DNA of 64,000 nucleotides from Leptodontidium sp. MPI-SDFR-AT-0119 (GCA_020726505.1 JAHLEZ010000020.1:496001-560000), one strand, 5' to 3'; positions 1 to 10,980 are shown, numbered from the stretch's first letter. Numbers and translations are program-made. The notes: generated by a model not told the origin, from the letters alone.

Positions 1-158
1 TATCCATATCTCCGCTTCATATCCGCCGTTTGCTTAATTGCAGTCCAAGTTGTGAGGAAACCGAATCCGATTGTAAAGCCCCACGCAAGAGATGCAAGCT
101 GGAGGTCATCTACAGTGACCGGCTCTGCAACATAGTGGTCGGAAAGGAGTGTAATCAT
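1..158 (-). CDS. Partial multi-pass membrane protein (N-terminus only)
   Basis: An open frame of 52 codons starts at an ATG at 158 (minus strand) and runs off the window edge without a stop. After about 20 residues it has a hydrophobic, glycine-rich first membrane segment (LASLAWGFTIGFGF), then a TTW and a basic cytosolic-looking stretch (DMKRRYG). This layout (short acidic N-terminus, TM1, charged loop) is common in uncharacterised fungal seven-TM or rhodopsin-like proteins. I see too little to assign a family. The plus-strand ORF over the same bases has no recognisable content and is probably its shadow. Confidence 0.5.
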   Translation of the reverse strand, partial: MITLLSDHYVAEPVTVDDLQLASLAWGFTIGFGFLTTWTAIKQTADMKRRYG

Positions 159-650
159 GATGGCTGTGCTGCTGTGAGAATGGCAATGAATAGAAATGAA
201 AGAGATTGTGGGACATGCATCGAATTCCAAAAGCAGACAGAGATAGGGACGTAGATATATATATGTATGCGTTTGTCCTCAGCAAAGACGCGTGATGTTC
301 CACGAGATCTTCATGTGTGCCATGAATCTCGATGAAGAATTTGTGGCTTCCTCACGAGAGACATAATTCGGGAAGATATCGTTTGACTGATCGGCGAAAC
401 AAAGCCATCGCACGAGCGAATCGGAGATCGCGGGGTGCAGGGTTTTGATGGCTTTCGGGCATCATAAGGACGGCATCGGTTCGAATAAGGAGTCGGCGGG
501 TCTTGCCGTAAGTCTGAAGAAAAAGTGGTTTTGCTTTTGCCTCTCAAAGGTGTGGGCCCGACCCTAGCACCACAACGGACGGAAGCGTTCAAGTGATTTG
601 ACTCAAAAGCAATTCGCGGGAAAGCCATCAGGGAACCGTTTTACGGAAGG

Positions 651-930
651 TACTGTCCCCCCCCAACGAACGTTAAACCAGGGCTTTTATGGACATCGTG
701 TGGGGAGCGAACCAGGGCGTTTAACCACTAAATTAATCTGCTTTCAGCCACTTTCACACTCTAGAACTTTCTCCAGCTACCCCAGCCTTTACAAAGAACC
801 AGATTTTGGCTAGTACACTGAGGCTGCCAGGGCTCTTACCAGGGTAGGCCACCACTCACAGCAAGGCCCTCAAGGGTGCAGCCCACAAAAGGTGACCTTT
901 AACGCTTCTTAAGGGGCGTGGGGGATAGTA
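651..930. mobile_element. MITE family 1, copy 1 (280 bp, TA-flanked)
   Basis: The segment begins TACTGTCCCCCCCC and ends GGGGGATAGTA, so a C-rich tract and its inverted partner are bounded by TA on both sides. Inside the ends are degenerate forms of AACGTTAAA and its complement. Total length is 280 bp, identical to the copy at 59755-60034, and the interiors share blocks such as CCAGCC..TTACAA and TTTTGGCT. The TA flank and lack of coding capacity fit a Tc1/mariner-type MITE. This is the most diverged of three copies. Confidence 0.7.
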
Positions 931-2252
931 GACATCTGGTTTCGTGGTCGTCCCGAAAGGTTTCGCCTTCAAAAGCAAGCTACAAGTAATGCAGCAGTGC
1001 TAGTCTTACCGTGAGGAGCCGTGCGCGAAGATCAAGGGGGATGCTGCGGCATTGAAATTTGCGAATAGAGTTTACTAGCTCTTTCAGAGAAGCATAGAAG
1101 CCTTCCCGCACAGAACTTGATGTTCTGGAAAATGGAAGGATTGGCGCCGGGTTGTCCGGGTGCTCGAAACCTTATTTGTGACCTTGCCGATAGAGATATT
1201 TATTATTACAGGGGTCCGTGATTGAACAACTTGAAAGCCACAATTATGGCATATTCCTTCGCGGTTGCGACTTTTCGACTTGGAAGCAGTTCCTGTTATT
1301 GTACTTTCGTAGACTTCTGGCTGGAAATCAACCTCCATTACGAGTTATGGCTAACCTATGATAGCCCAAACAGGCCCCTGAATACCCTTAGTATTATTGA
1401 TGATCTTCACGCCTGCCTTGAATGTTGATTGTTTAGGGGATGTTTCAAGTCTTGTCAATACCTCACAACTCACGAACAACAGCCACACTGGTCGATCGGG
1501 TGCGGGGCCCCACGTACACTCGCACAGTGGTAGCACCCCAACGAGGTCCTTCACATGCATATGCACGTAAAGGGGATCCTTTTGTGGCGTTGTCTGAGGG
1601 GCTTCAGGCGCTGTAAACCCTTGTACTGTAGCAGTCAATCAGCCACCCGGCTGGCAGAGCAACTACAGCGATTATTCAGGGACTTTACAAGCATTGATAG
1701 GTCACCAGGGTCGCTTCAGCGAGTCATACCCTGAGTTTACGAAGGCCCTAGTTAGGTATAAGGTTATGCTCAATTTACAAGGATATGGCGAATCACAAGG
1801 GATGAACCTCTTTGGAATCGGTCTCTAGCCGTCGGATTGAGCGACTGAGACAAAGTCTTGGGCACTTCCCGTGGCCGAATGTCTCTAATGTCAGGTAAGA
1901 TCGACATCATACAGAGTAAGTTCCTAAAATCGTAAAATACGCAAAAAGCCATACAACATATTATCTTAAGTTCCAGTTAATATGGCAGATAATCAAGAAC
2001 AGTAGAATCTGCGGTTACATCAGTCAATTGCGCGATCACAGACCACGTATATCGAAGTGTCGACGTCGTCTATTAAGCCCGTCCTAACTATTCGACGATG
2101 CCACAGGACAGTTTCCCCATTCTTGAGGAGTTGTAGAATTTGCCAGACCCTTTCGCAGGTAGACAAGGCGTTGAGGATCTGCAAAGACCTCTCTCATTTA
2201 TACCAGCTAGGTGATGAGATGAGATAGCTCCATTTGGCTGTAAGTTTCCTCT
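931..2252. other. No recognisable gene
   Basis: Short open frames exist on both strands (for example 84 aa at 1084-1338 minus and 95 aa at 1351-1638 minus), but none shows a known motif, transmembrane pattern or convincing splice partner. I see no inverted-repeat element. A decayed gene is possible. Confidence 0.5.
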
Positions 2253-2838
2253 TTAGATCTTGCTCTTTAAATTACGAAATTTACTCGTACAATGGACTCT
2301 TTTGCTCATCCCTTGAAGAAGGCGACGTCGCAGCCTTCCTACTAAGCCCTTCAAAGCAGCCAATGCCCAGAATTGCTTCTTCATCTCAACTCCTTCACAC
2401 GCTCTCAATTCTGCATCCATAACCTCCACCTGCTCCTCCTTCAGCCACCCCGGCACAATCTTCGGAGCATCCCTGATGCTAATGTAGTCCCATATCTTGG
2501 GTGGTTTCCAAGGTGGGGGGCATTTTGAGGGTAAGCCGTGCAGTTGATCTGTGGCAACTGCATGGTTTCTTGGGGTCTGGCTGTAACTATTAGGGGGCCA
2601 GAAGAGTCTTTCGGTTGGGTAGAAGTGTGGGATGTGGGCGTCGAAGGCTGTCGGGGTTGGAGGCCTTTTCATAGATGGTCAGTAAGTGCTGGGTGGCAAG
2701 GAGGGGAGTGACTTGACAGTTGTAGTAGTGAGTCCCGCTTTTCAGGAGGCAGAGTGCTGTCTGAGGACATATGGATTGTGGTAGCGAGCTGGCCGCTGAT
2801 AATGGTGCTCTCGTTGGAATATGTTGGTCTTGAGGCAT
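2253..2838 (-). CDS. Hypothetical protein, probably split by an intron or a frameshift
   Basis: Two overlapping minus-strand frames look coding. An upstream frame (about 2838-2665) gives HYYNCQVTPLLATQHLLTIY. It continues in another frame from about 2672 as PTAFDAHIPHFYPTERLFWP and then a charged, tryptophan-rich region (KPPKIWDYISIRDAPKIVPG) ending near 2253. The junction lies near 2665 and would need a one-base shift or a missed intron. I do not recognise the family. The residue composition is far less random than in neighbouring shadow ORFs, which is the only reason it is listed. It could be a decayed gene. Confidence 0.35.
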
Positions 2839-3186
2839 ATGCGGAAGCGTTGTATTGAAACAGGACGATCCAGTGATTGCTACTTGCTCTGGTTTGGATC
2901 GGTTTTTGGGATTCGAAAACGATGGTGTTCCCCCGTGCGGAGAGAATTGCGATAGAAGGGGAAGAGAGCTCCGAGAATGACTTGGTCGGTCAGAAGAGAG
3001 GTACGTTTAGCATAACCTCGATCAAAACAGAGATGATTTGATACTCCATGGAGACCGCTTCTAAAAGAACAACACCCACAGACTGCCCCTCTTGTACGGA
3101 AAGCACAGGCGGAGAAGACGCTAAGCGCCTCACTGGCTGTTGGGCTCTGGCAGAAGCGGATCGCGGGTCCGCATCCTGGCGAGTCC

Positions 3187-3191
3187 TACTA

Positions 3192-3234
<43 letters not shown>

Positions 3235-3302
3235 CTTGAATGTTAAATCTGTGGCGCGGAACCTACTAGAAAATTTAACATTCAAGCCAGGGGGGGATAG
3301 TA
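3187..3302. mobile_element. MITE family 1, copy 2 (internally deleted, expanded poly-C)
   Basis: Starts TACTATCCC and ends GGGGGGATAGTA, with TA at each end. Inside lie GGCTTGAATGTTAAAT and its inverted partner ATTTAACATTCAAGCC, the same terminal repeat as the copy at 59755-60034. The interior is reduced to about 25 bp, and the 5' C-tract has grown to 40 bases against 7 G on the other side. It is an internally deleted derivative of the 280-bp element. Confidence 0.85.
3193..3232. repeat. Poly-C tract (40 C)
   Basis: An uninterrupted run of 40 cytosines forms the left end of a MITE whose other end has only seven G. Length may vary or be partly a sequencing artefact. Confidence 0.9.
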
Positions 3303-3458
3303 GTGGCCAATGAACACCGCTTTGGGATACACTTGGAACAAACAGACGCCTCATGTGCATTCCGGGGGCTGCTGGCCTGCGAAATCAATTCAGAGGACAA
3401 GCAATCACTTAGAACCTGAACATATGCCCAAGTAAACCACCATACCCGACATTACTGT

Positions 3459-3605
3459 ATCACCTAATGTAATGATCTTGCGAACGAGTAACTTAGATAG
3501 TTGTTCCTAACGTAACACCATTCTGTTCTGGACTTGGGCTCTGCAGGTTCGATTCTTCATCGGCCCATTTGGCCTGTTCTCTCCTCTCGCCAGATCGTGA
3601 CGTTC
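3459..3605. repeat. Dispersed repeat shared with 47018-47200
   Basis: Shares ATCACCTAATGTAATGATCT, GCGAACGAGTAA and a block from CATTCTGTTCTGGACTTGG through GCAGGTTCGATTCTT with 47018-47200. There the first part follows the end of a pogo-like transposase relic, so this is probably a stray 3' end of the same Tc1/mariner family. The second copy carries about 30 extra bases in the middle. Confidence 0.65.
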
Positions 3606-3608
3606 TGT

Positions 3609-3610
<2 letters not shown>

Positions 3611-3642
<32 letters not shown>
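3611..3642. repeat. (GT)16 microsatellite
   Basis: Sixteen uninterrupted GT units just downstream of the dispersed repeat. The VCVCVC and THTHTH peptides read across it on either strand are artefacts. Confidence 0.95.
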
Positions 3643-3645
<3 letters not shown>

Positions 3646-4088
3646 CATACATGCACGCTGTGCACCGCCATTTCGAAGAGATGCAGCCAGGAATTTGGAC
3701 TCGTAAAGCCAATTGCTTCTGGCATTTGGGGCAGTCATCTTCTCAAATCCAAGCCCGTCGACGGGCACTGCACAGATCTGCGAAATGCGTGTCGATGTTG
3801 CTGCTCGTAGGTAACTTGATCCGAAGAGAGTGTTCAGGTTGGTAGGGAGGTAGGGACTTCAACAACGTTCGCGACCTTGCGTGCCTCTGTTGTCAGTATC
3901 TAGGTCAGCGTGCTTGATGAAGCTGTGACTATAGAGTTTAGGGTTCTGCAGGCAAAGTACATTGACACCTTACTAGGAAGAGCTGGGTGAACAAAGCATT
4001 GCGTTCGATGCTACTGCTGACCTGGTACTCTTGAAGGCCCTCCTCACCCCAGGGACCTGGATTGCCCGAACAACAAAAACCAGAGATA

Positions 4089-4240
4089 CGGAGGGGGGTT
4101 GACAGTGGGTCTCGTCCACGGGTGTAGGGCGGTAAGGCAATGCGTTCCATAGAACAGTGTTGATTATTCTGATTTTCCCCAGAAATTTCCTGGATTAGTG
4201 AGGCCAGGGCTGGACGAGACCCACTGTCAACCCCCTTCCG
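4089..4240. mobile_element. MITE family 2, copy 1 (152 bp)
   Basis: Terminal inverted repeats of about 25 bp contain GGGGGTTGACAGTGGGTCTC and its complement. The interior shares GGTAAGGCA, a TTGATTATTCT-like block and AAATTTCCT with the element at 41283-41446 read in reverse. There is no coding capacity. TA is present next to the left end only. Confidence 0.85.
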
Positions 4241-4341
4241 GACTTCAAGCATCTCAATTTTCAAACTAATCAATAAGTCTATGAAAATAAAAGTTCCGAA
4301 TCAACCAGGGGCTCCTCCTCACCACCTCATTCCCCCGACCC

Positions 4342-4440
4342 TTCAATGTCGATGTTAATGGTCACGACGACCACCTCGCTTAAAATATCCCACATGAGAC
4401 CAGTGACAACCACCACAAAACGGCTGGCAACAATTCGTCA
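4342..4440. repeat. Direct repeat, empty-site copy of the hAT insertion locus
   Basis: About 100 bp are repeated at 5744-5793 plus 8797-8845, where a hAT transposon interrupts the second copy. Shared blocks are GACCACCTCGCTTAAAATAT and CACCACAAAACGGCTGGCAA. The uninterrupted copy here shows what the target looked like before insertion. Confidence 0.8.
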
Positions 4441-4673
4441 GTACGTGACCACCTAACCATCAAATAGTTATCATCTACAAGCCTCGTATTTCTTCATACC
4501 CTAGCTATCATGGTTCCAGCGTCTCATCCCCTTCCAGTCCGATTTTCTAGTTTACTGTACCCTAAATGATTGCCAGCGCATTTAGTCTTAAGCCTGTATC
4601 TTAGCATTTAAGTAGATCCGTATTCGCCAAATGTAGAATTTTTATCTGGTCATATCCTCGTGGTTCCCTCTCA

Positions 4674-5485
4674 ATGAGTTTCATTTCCCAATTCCCTCCC
4701 TACTCTGCTGCTGACATGCGTTCCTTTTTGGCCGTCAATATAGGCCTCTTCACCGCCTTGCCAATCATTATTTTCATATTGGCAGCTGTCGCGGAACTTG
4801 CTCTATGCATTTTGGCTTTACGAGCAGAGACATACAAGCTTACAGGTGTGATGGTGATAGTTGTATATTACCACATATGTCATTCTACTTCGCGCGCTAA
4901 CCTCGACAGTTCCAGACTATTGGACCCCGAAGACTCTTGCGACATGGTCTACCAAACCCAAGCCCCGACTATCCCTTCGATGCCCGGCTCCAAAACATCA
5001 CATTTGGAACATTTCAATGTTGTCTCGGATTCGCTACACACACCGACTGCCAACCATTGCCGATATACCTCGCGACGCTGAATATTCCTCTGGGGTCTGC
5101 GACGAGAATCAAGGATATATATGCTCTCAAGGGCATTGCCTCCGGAATAACCCATACATCGCTAGCCTTGGCAATTGTATCTACAGTGATGCTTATTGTC
5201 ACTGTAGCAGCTATGGTCTCTTCTCATTACTGTACTTTCATACAGCGCTTTCGCCCCTCTGGCATACTACTGAAGGGTTTTGTTGTTTTCTGGAGCAATG
5301 CTACCTGCTCTTTCCTTATGCTCCCTATAATCTTCACAAAACAAGCATCATGGGACTTGCGCGATATCGTTGGTATCAAAGTTTCGAATGGGCATGTCGT
5401 AGGGCTGAGTTTTGGTGCTCTTTGTTGCACACTTGTTTTGTCCCTTTGTGCATCGTTTATTTGCAATTGGAACTTCTGTAATTAG
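4674..5485 (+). CDS. Four-TM membrane protein, SUR7/PalI-like topology
   Basis: Two exons, 4674-4847 and 4910-5485, are joined in phase across a 62-nt intron (donor GTGATG, branch GCTAAC, acceptor CGACAG) and encode about 249 residues. A first membrane segment (about residues 18-49) is followed by a roughly 85-residue loop with two adjacent cysteines and an NIT glycosylation site. Three more hydrophobic segments follow (THTSLALAIVSTVMLIVTVA, a block after GILLKGFVVFW, and one near the C-terminus). One long extracellular loop after TM1 plus three clustered TMs is the claudin-like layout of the fungal SUR7/PalI group at the plasma membrane. Membership is inferred from topology only. A donor two bases upstream would break the frame, which is why this intron was chosen. 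It lies between two direct repeats. Confidence 0.6.
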
Positions 5486-5743
5486 AGCAACTCAATCCAA
5501 GTTAGCACTTGTCTTCCTTTCTCTAACTTTGGTCAACGGTCTGCGCTTTGTCAAATATTGTACTGGTCAAATGTGCAAAGCTCCACAGGTTGGCTTACCC
5601 CACGCAGTGATGCTCTGGCTTCGTCTGCGTGTAATCGGCCTTAGCAAACCGTTCTCCACAACCACAGGTCAGGAATGCCGTGGTTCCCAGATCGAGTGTG
5701 CCTTTGCCCAGAAGGCTTGCGAGTAAAGAGGTGGCGATCAAAC

Positions 5744-5793
5744 CCATTCGAATGTTGATGGTCAAAGTGACCACCTCGCTTAAAATATCCACC
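5744..5793. repeat. Direct repeat, left half of the interrupted copy
   Basis: Matches 4342-4390. The other half resumes at 8797 after the hAT element, and together they rebuild a copy close to that at 4342-4440. Confidence 0.8.
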
Positions 5794-8788
5794 CAGAGGG
5801 CCCAGTAAGCCAATCAGCCACGAATCAGCTGAGGTATTGAACTGACTGACTGACTTACGAGTAAAGTGCTAGCTGAACGGCTTAACTGATCAACTTATAA
5901 GCTGCTGATAAGCTGCAGGGGTGAAAATTGAGGCTGTAAAAAACTAGATTCCTAACCAAACTGCATTATAACAACTTAATATGTTAATGGCACCTCTTCT
6001 TTCCTAGTTTTTGAGGCATTCTCTATGTTATAATATCTCCCCCGACAGATTTGAAGTATTTGTAGTAGTCTGTTTAGAGCAAGATGAAAAAACACGCTTA
6101 CACTCTAAACTCATAGTAGGAACGGCTAGAAAATCAAAGGCTATTAAAGCTAACTGTGGCTACTGAGCCTGCTTTGATTTCTAGTACTGAAATGGCGGGG
6201 TTTTAGAGGTAGGCTCCTTTAGGTACTGCGCAAGTTGATCTCTCCGGCTTGAAATTCGTAGGGGAGCATGCCTCTCTACTATAGGAGCTAATTCGTTCAA
6301 CATTGCCTCTAAATAGTTAATCTGTGGCTCTGGCTCTGGAGAGACTGTCTCCTGCCGTATAGAAGGCTCTGACTTATACTTTTTCTCCTACAATTGCTTC
6401 AAAGCTCTCTTGCCATTCGTTACAAACACCTTCTCGCCGCCTGTCTATCTCTCTTTAAAATATGCCTATTTCTAACGCGGTTGAAGCACTAAAGAGGCCT
6501 GTTACGCAACTAAAAGGTTAGTCTTAACGTAGTATTCTTGTGCTTTATTTTACGCTAGCGTAATCGACTGTTGAATTCGGCTATTCTTATTATAGTCGCT
6601 ATTCGCAGTATTCCTTTGCAGAGCCTTAAAATAACGTAGCAGACCTTTAAACGTAGGTAAAACCTCCTAAAGAGCTCTATAAGATGGCTTGCCCTCACCT
6701 TCTTATAATTTTGTGTTTCCTTCTAGTGCTTTAGTAAGACGGAAGAGAGGCTTTAGTTATGTAGAGATAAGCGCTAAGGTGACCTATTTGTTATTTAATA
6801 AGTAGTCTTTCTCGTAGACTTTTATATCGTCGAGGTCTTTTAATACTCTTAGTTTCGCGGCGTATTAATCGAGAGATTCGCGGAGAAGAAGTGCTCTGGT
6901 GACTATTGAATAAGACGCGTTCTAGCGAATTCCTCTGTCAAGAACGAGTTTTAAGCTCCGGTTAATAGCTTTACCTTTATTCTAATCTTTCTATAACTTA
7001 GTAAAGAGTTTAGTTCGCTTTCCAGAAGCCATAACGTGTGTAACTAAGTTGTGTAGCTTTTTAAGCTCTCCGCGCTCTCTCTATAGTTGTTTCCTTATTA
7101 GCGCTCCTGCGGCTTTATAGTCTCTTTTAAAACTGGCGCTGTCTTAACCGAATAAGTAGGCCTCGGCGATGAGGTTAAGGATGTGTCTAACACAGCGAAG
7201 TCGCCGTTGTTTAGGGTCGAATTTCAAGGTTTTTAAGAGCTCCACAAGTATGGTATTATTATTAGTAGCATTGTCAAGGACAAACTAGCCGAGGTTCTAG
7301 GAGGTAATACCGAATCTACTTAGAAGAGGAAGGATTACAGAACATTGCTTTATTAAAAGTTAGTATCGAGGCACGGGATTTAAGAAATACGTACCAATGC
7401 CTGTTTTACTATGTCCTAGTAGTTCTGGGAGGCCTGTAAGACGTGTAACAAGCTCTCCTTTAGCGTTAATAAAATAGAGGATAATAGTAATTACACTAAT
7501 CTTTTCTCTCTTGGACCCCTACTTATCAAAAGTAATAGAGATCTTAGATTAAGCATTTATTACTTCCCGAATAACCTCTGGTTTAAAGTATATAAACATC
7601 TGATTAATCTAAGTGGCCACAGTTGAATTAGAAGCAGGGAGAGCGTTTACTACTTTATAATTAGCTATTTAGAACATCTTTTTAAGGCGTTTTAAGGCGG
7701 CTTTCTTTGCTTTTATATTATTTAGGATTACCTATTTTAAGAAGGTATTCTTAAACTCCTTTTGTCGAAAAGGAATGATTCGGTTGGGATTACCATTTAT
7801 AAACCTAGAAGGCTGCGCAGGTTGTATTATAGCCGTTAATCGCCATATATCTTCTCTTGCGTTCAAGTAGTGTATGTGTAACAAATGCTTTTCGATGTTT
7901 TTGAGGCTATTGCTGTTAAAGACGTGGTTTTTATGCCGAGAAAATCGCTGGTCGTGATAACTTGACATCGTTAGTATAGGCCTTAAATCCTTAATCTTTT
8001 TAAACGCAACTTACAGCGTTTATAGGCCTAAAAATGGTGTTTTGAAGGGTGTGCTAAATTAACTAATTCGTATCTTAACTCCTAAACCTAAGACCTCTTT
8101 GCCTTCTTACTCGTAGGAGCTAAAATCTTTCCACGAAGTAGCTTGCGCAGGTCGACCTCCTAATTATTAAACAACGGCTGACCATTGACGTAGGGAAAAT
8201 AGTCTAAAGGTAGTTCGGTAGGCTCAGGCGTATAAGGGTTATATAACTCATTATACGTTGGCGCAGGTCGCTGGGAGAGATCACGAAGAGATGTTAAGGC
8301 TGCTGGTGCCGGTGATGCCGTTATATTTAACCCACTTATTATACGGCCAAAAATGCTAGTAGGAGTAGTAAAGGATAGTGCAAAAGGGGTGTCAGAGGTA
8401 GCCCTATTAACTGTAATAGGTGAGGTCTGGCGAGACATGATTATGAGGGTGATTTTGATAATATTAAGGAGTTAGTATGTGCTGACGATGCTTCCAGGAA
8501 GAGATCGTGTTATCCTGCCGGCTATTACCGCCCTATTTTGGCCTATCGGAGGGGGTTTTTTCCGCTCCGGGGCACTTGAAATCGCTAAATTAAGCATCAA
8601 GCGAGCATGTTTACCCCTACTAAACTGACTCTAAAATCACTTAAAAAAATCCTACTAGCTTATAAGCGGCTGATAAGCTGACGATATTACAGCTGATTGA
8701 CTTAGGGCTAGGGCTGAACTGATTGGCTTACGAAAAACAGCCAGCTGATTGGCTAGCTGATAAGCCGGCCGGCTTACTGGGCCCTCTG
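5794..8788 (-). mobile_element. hAT transposon (decayed, 2995 bp) with 8-bp TSD
   Basis: The ends are perfect 18-bp inverted repeats, CAGAGGGCCCAGTAAGCC. They are flanked by an 8-bp target duplication TATCCACC at 5786-5793 and 8789-8796. The 8-bp duplication and CAGAG-type ends are diagnostic of the hAT superfamily. Both subterminal regions are full of AGCTGA/TTATAAGC motifs, for example TTATAAGCTGCTGATAAGCT on the left and a near match on the right, plausible transposase binding sites. The interior is AT-rich and carries a ruined transposase on the minus strand. Confidence 0.93.
7130..8438 (-). pseudogene. hAT transposase relic, RIP-like stops
   Basis: Read on the minus strand, conserved hAT blocks survive between stops. 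They include a BED-like stretch with NIEKHLLHIH (about 7860-7960), an ISITFDKW-type block where TGG has become TAG (about 7530), and LDNATNNNTILVELL followed by FDPKQRRLRCVRHILNL (about 7150-7290). The 92-aa frame at 8160-8438 may be its N-terminus. Stops fall where Trp or Gln codons are expected (TAG for TGG, TAA for CAA), as RIP would produce. The region further down (about 5900-7130) is too degraded to read with confidence but should hold the C-terminal dimerisation part. Confidence 0.8.
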
Positions 8789-8909
8789 TATCCACCTGAG
8801 ACTAGTGACAAGCACCACAAAACGGCTGGCAACAACTACGGATCTCGTTCTTCATGCATTCTCGATTATAATACTCTCAGAGAAGATCAATTTCCCCGTT
8901 ATTGATACA

Positions 8910-9731
8910 ATGAGCCAACCAGTACTCCGTCATTTGCGAAGGGTTCAGGCCTTTTGGCGCCGCCCATCTGATGATACTGACGAGGCTCCTTCAAGTTCGA
9001 CAGATTCAGGAACTCCCCAGAAAGTCCGGAGTGTGCTTAGGGTGTTACTCAAGAATCCGTGGGATGACTATAGCTACATTCGATATCTTGGCCAGACCAC
9101 ATTAACCCTGCGCAAAGCATCGTCCTTCCAGCTTGCCGATATTCGAGAGGTTTCTCCTTTTGAAGTTTTAGGGGACCCACCAATTCTTCCCCAGATCAAG
9201 CATCCAAACATCGCAACTATCGAAGAGATCTATTGTTATGATGATAGGATTTTTCTTGTCGTGGAACATCTTGACGTCTCTTTCGCTCAGTTAGATTTCC
9301 AGAAATATGATCTCGAAGAGCGAGAGATAGCGACAATACTTTTCGAAGTACTAGTTACCCTCACTCACGAACGACGCAATAGCTGATAGTAGCGGGTTCT
9401 AAAAGGCGTGGCTTATGTCTCTTCGCTTAGGCTTTCTTGCAGAGACCTCTCGCAAGAAAACATCTGGTTGTCTCTTGATGGAGATATCAAACTTGTGCTT
9501 ATCCATTCGTCACAGTCCTAGATCCTCGAGAGCTCAAGTATGATGGACTATACGAGAGCCCTAAAGTCTCACAGGTTCTATTGGATTTTCCAATTTTGGC
9601 TGAAATCATAGAAGAAATGATGCTTTCTCGCTATCACCTCACCCCAGATGATGAGAAATGGTCTAGGGACGCGATTGATTTCATCTCATGTACTCTAGAA
9701 GGGTCGTTTGAGAGTTTGATGAATGTAAGGA
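8910..9731 (+). pseudogene. Protein kinase-like gene with frameshift
   Basis: The start is ATG at 8910. A first exon to 9353 gives a variable N-terminus and then an N-lobe-like region (PQIKHPNIATIEEIY, RIFLVVEHLDVSFAQL). A 39-nt intron (9354-9392) joins in phase to GVAYVSSLRLSCRDLSQENI, which holds the CRD..N catalytic-loop pattern with Cys in place of the usual His of HRD. The frame then stops at about 9519. In the next frame the C-lobe continues (YDGLYESPKVSQVLLDFPIL, then WSRDAIDFISCTLEGS). So one indel lies near 9505. No clear DFG motif is present at the shift. It resembles the degenerate kinase-like families expanded in filamentous fungi. The 39-nt intron is unusually short, so that boundary is less certain. 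Confidence 0.6.
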
Positions 9732-9931
9732 GCAACTAGATGGTGCATTGCGAATATTGGCTGATCAGACTAGCATTGCTTCCTCAAGCAAGCTGTATCC
9801 CCAAGAAGGCACGAATGGGCTATGGATCACCACCCTCTGGTTCTTGATGGTTGCACTCTTGACAATCCCACCCCACACCTTCCACTTAAGGCGTAGGTCA
9901 GCTAGGTGATGATGACCATTTCGAGATCGGT

Positions 9932-10561
9932 ATGTCTAAATTTGGCTCATCGCCTTGGTTTGAGAGGACCAAGTCAGGCTCCTCTATATATGACCAGACT
10001 ATAAATCCAGAATTGTCACCACTAAAAGTCAACCTTCAGCTGGTTCATGCTTCAGCGGAATTGAACAAAACACCTGGACTTCTATGGATATCACAGACGT
10101 CAAACTCAACGACCAGAGGAGAAGGAAAAAAAAGAGAGAATGAGGGAATCAATAATAGGCAAAAGACGTTGCTTAATAAGGCTCATGAATTAGGGGAATT
10201 TGAAGGTGTCGAAGTAGTAGTGATCGTCTGGAAGCATGGCAAATATACGACCTATGTGTCCGAGGGCTATAGATCACAGCAGCCATCTTTTAGAGAGATA
10301 GTAAGTCAAGTAATGGTTTGCTCGAGATACACGACGGTGCTAATGTTAATCTAGCAAACCGCCTATCCCCTCCCAAAGAACTTTCTACCTGAAGACATTG
10401 AGAAGCGCCGTTCTAAAAGAACGAGGGGGAAATCGTCAAAGAAGAACCAGGAAGGTAGTTGGACAGCCTGTGAGTTGATAGAAGATCAAGAAGTTTCGAA
10501 AAACGGATATGTAGACATTTGTACCTACAGTCCTTGCTGCCGCGAAAATGATGCATATTAG
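9932..10561 (+). CDS. MADS-box-like small protein
   Basis: Exons 9932-10300 and 10355-10561 join in phase across a 54-nt intron (donor GTAAGT, branch TGCTAAT, acceptor TCTAG) and give 191 residues. Residues about 66-112 read KKRENEGINNRQKTLLNKAH followed by ELGEFEGVEVVVIVWKHGKY. This matches the basic helix and first strand of MADS-type domains (K-R-x3-L-L-K-K-A-x-E-L, then a hydrophobic strand and G-K/R-Y). After the intron, YPLPKNFLPEDIEKRRSKRT gives a basic, probably nuclear, tail. It is shorter than true MADS factors and lacks the I/K regions. Related single-domain proteins are frequent in filamentous ascomycetes. A role in DNA binding is inferred. The first 60 residues have no recognisable content, so the true start could be further downstream. 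Confidence 0.6.
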
Positions 10562-10980
10562 CTTCCCTATATCCCCCCCCCTCCCCCCAATAAAAGCCCA
10601 TGATTCTCCCTGACACTCCATGTGTAACTTACACGTGAGAAAAGTCAAGTCAGACTACCAGCACATCCTCCAGATGTGTATTCGAACTGTCTTTGTTGGT
10701 CGACGGCTTGCTCTGAGCTGTCTTTCCTGGCCATGCCGTAACTCAACTAACGTCCCTCCCTTGCGCGCTGAAAAACATGAAGGTACTTTGACTCCAAACA
10801 GCTTAAACTCCACGTCAGCTTATGAATCTCTGTATTGGCGTCGTTACCTTTCTGCCTGAAATACGAGAAGCCTTTTATATTCTTTAGTCTGTGACCCTCA
10901 TAGGGTTTGTGACTACTATGACGCGCAAACAGTTTTTGAGGTCGGTACTTCTAATTGACGGAATCAACGATTCTCGTACT
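10562..10980. other. No recognisable gene
   Basis: Contains a C-rich tract at about 10571-10588 and short frames without motifs. It separates the MADS-like gene from the 3' tail of the first LINE. Confidence 0.5.

Noticed and set aside
476..490. tRNA-like GGTTCGAAT motif
   Set aside because: No matching cloverleaf could be drawn around it.
3048..3239. Pro-rich or Gly-rich peptide encoded across the C40 tract
   Set aside because: Homopolymer translation inside a MITE; no other support.
3493..3845. ORFs encoding THTHTH or VCVCVC repeats
   Set aside because: They read through the (GT)16 microsatellite; no domain or splice context.
3938..4273. 111-codon minus-strand ORF
   Set aside because: It spans both ends of MITE family 2, so it is a chance frame in a non-coding element.
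5227..5466. Minus-strand 79-codon ORF
   Set aside because: Antisense to the four-TM protein exon 2.
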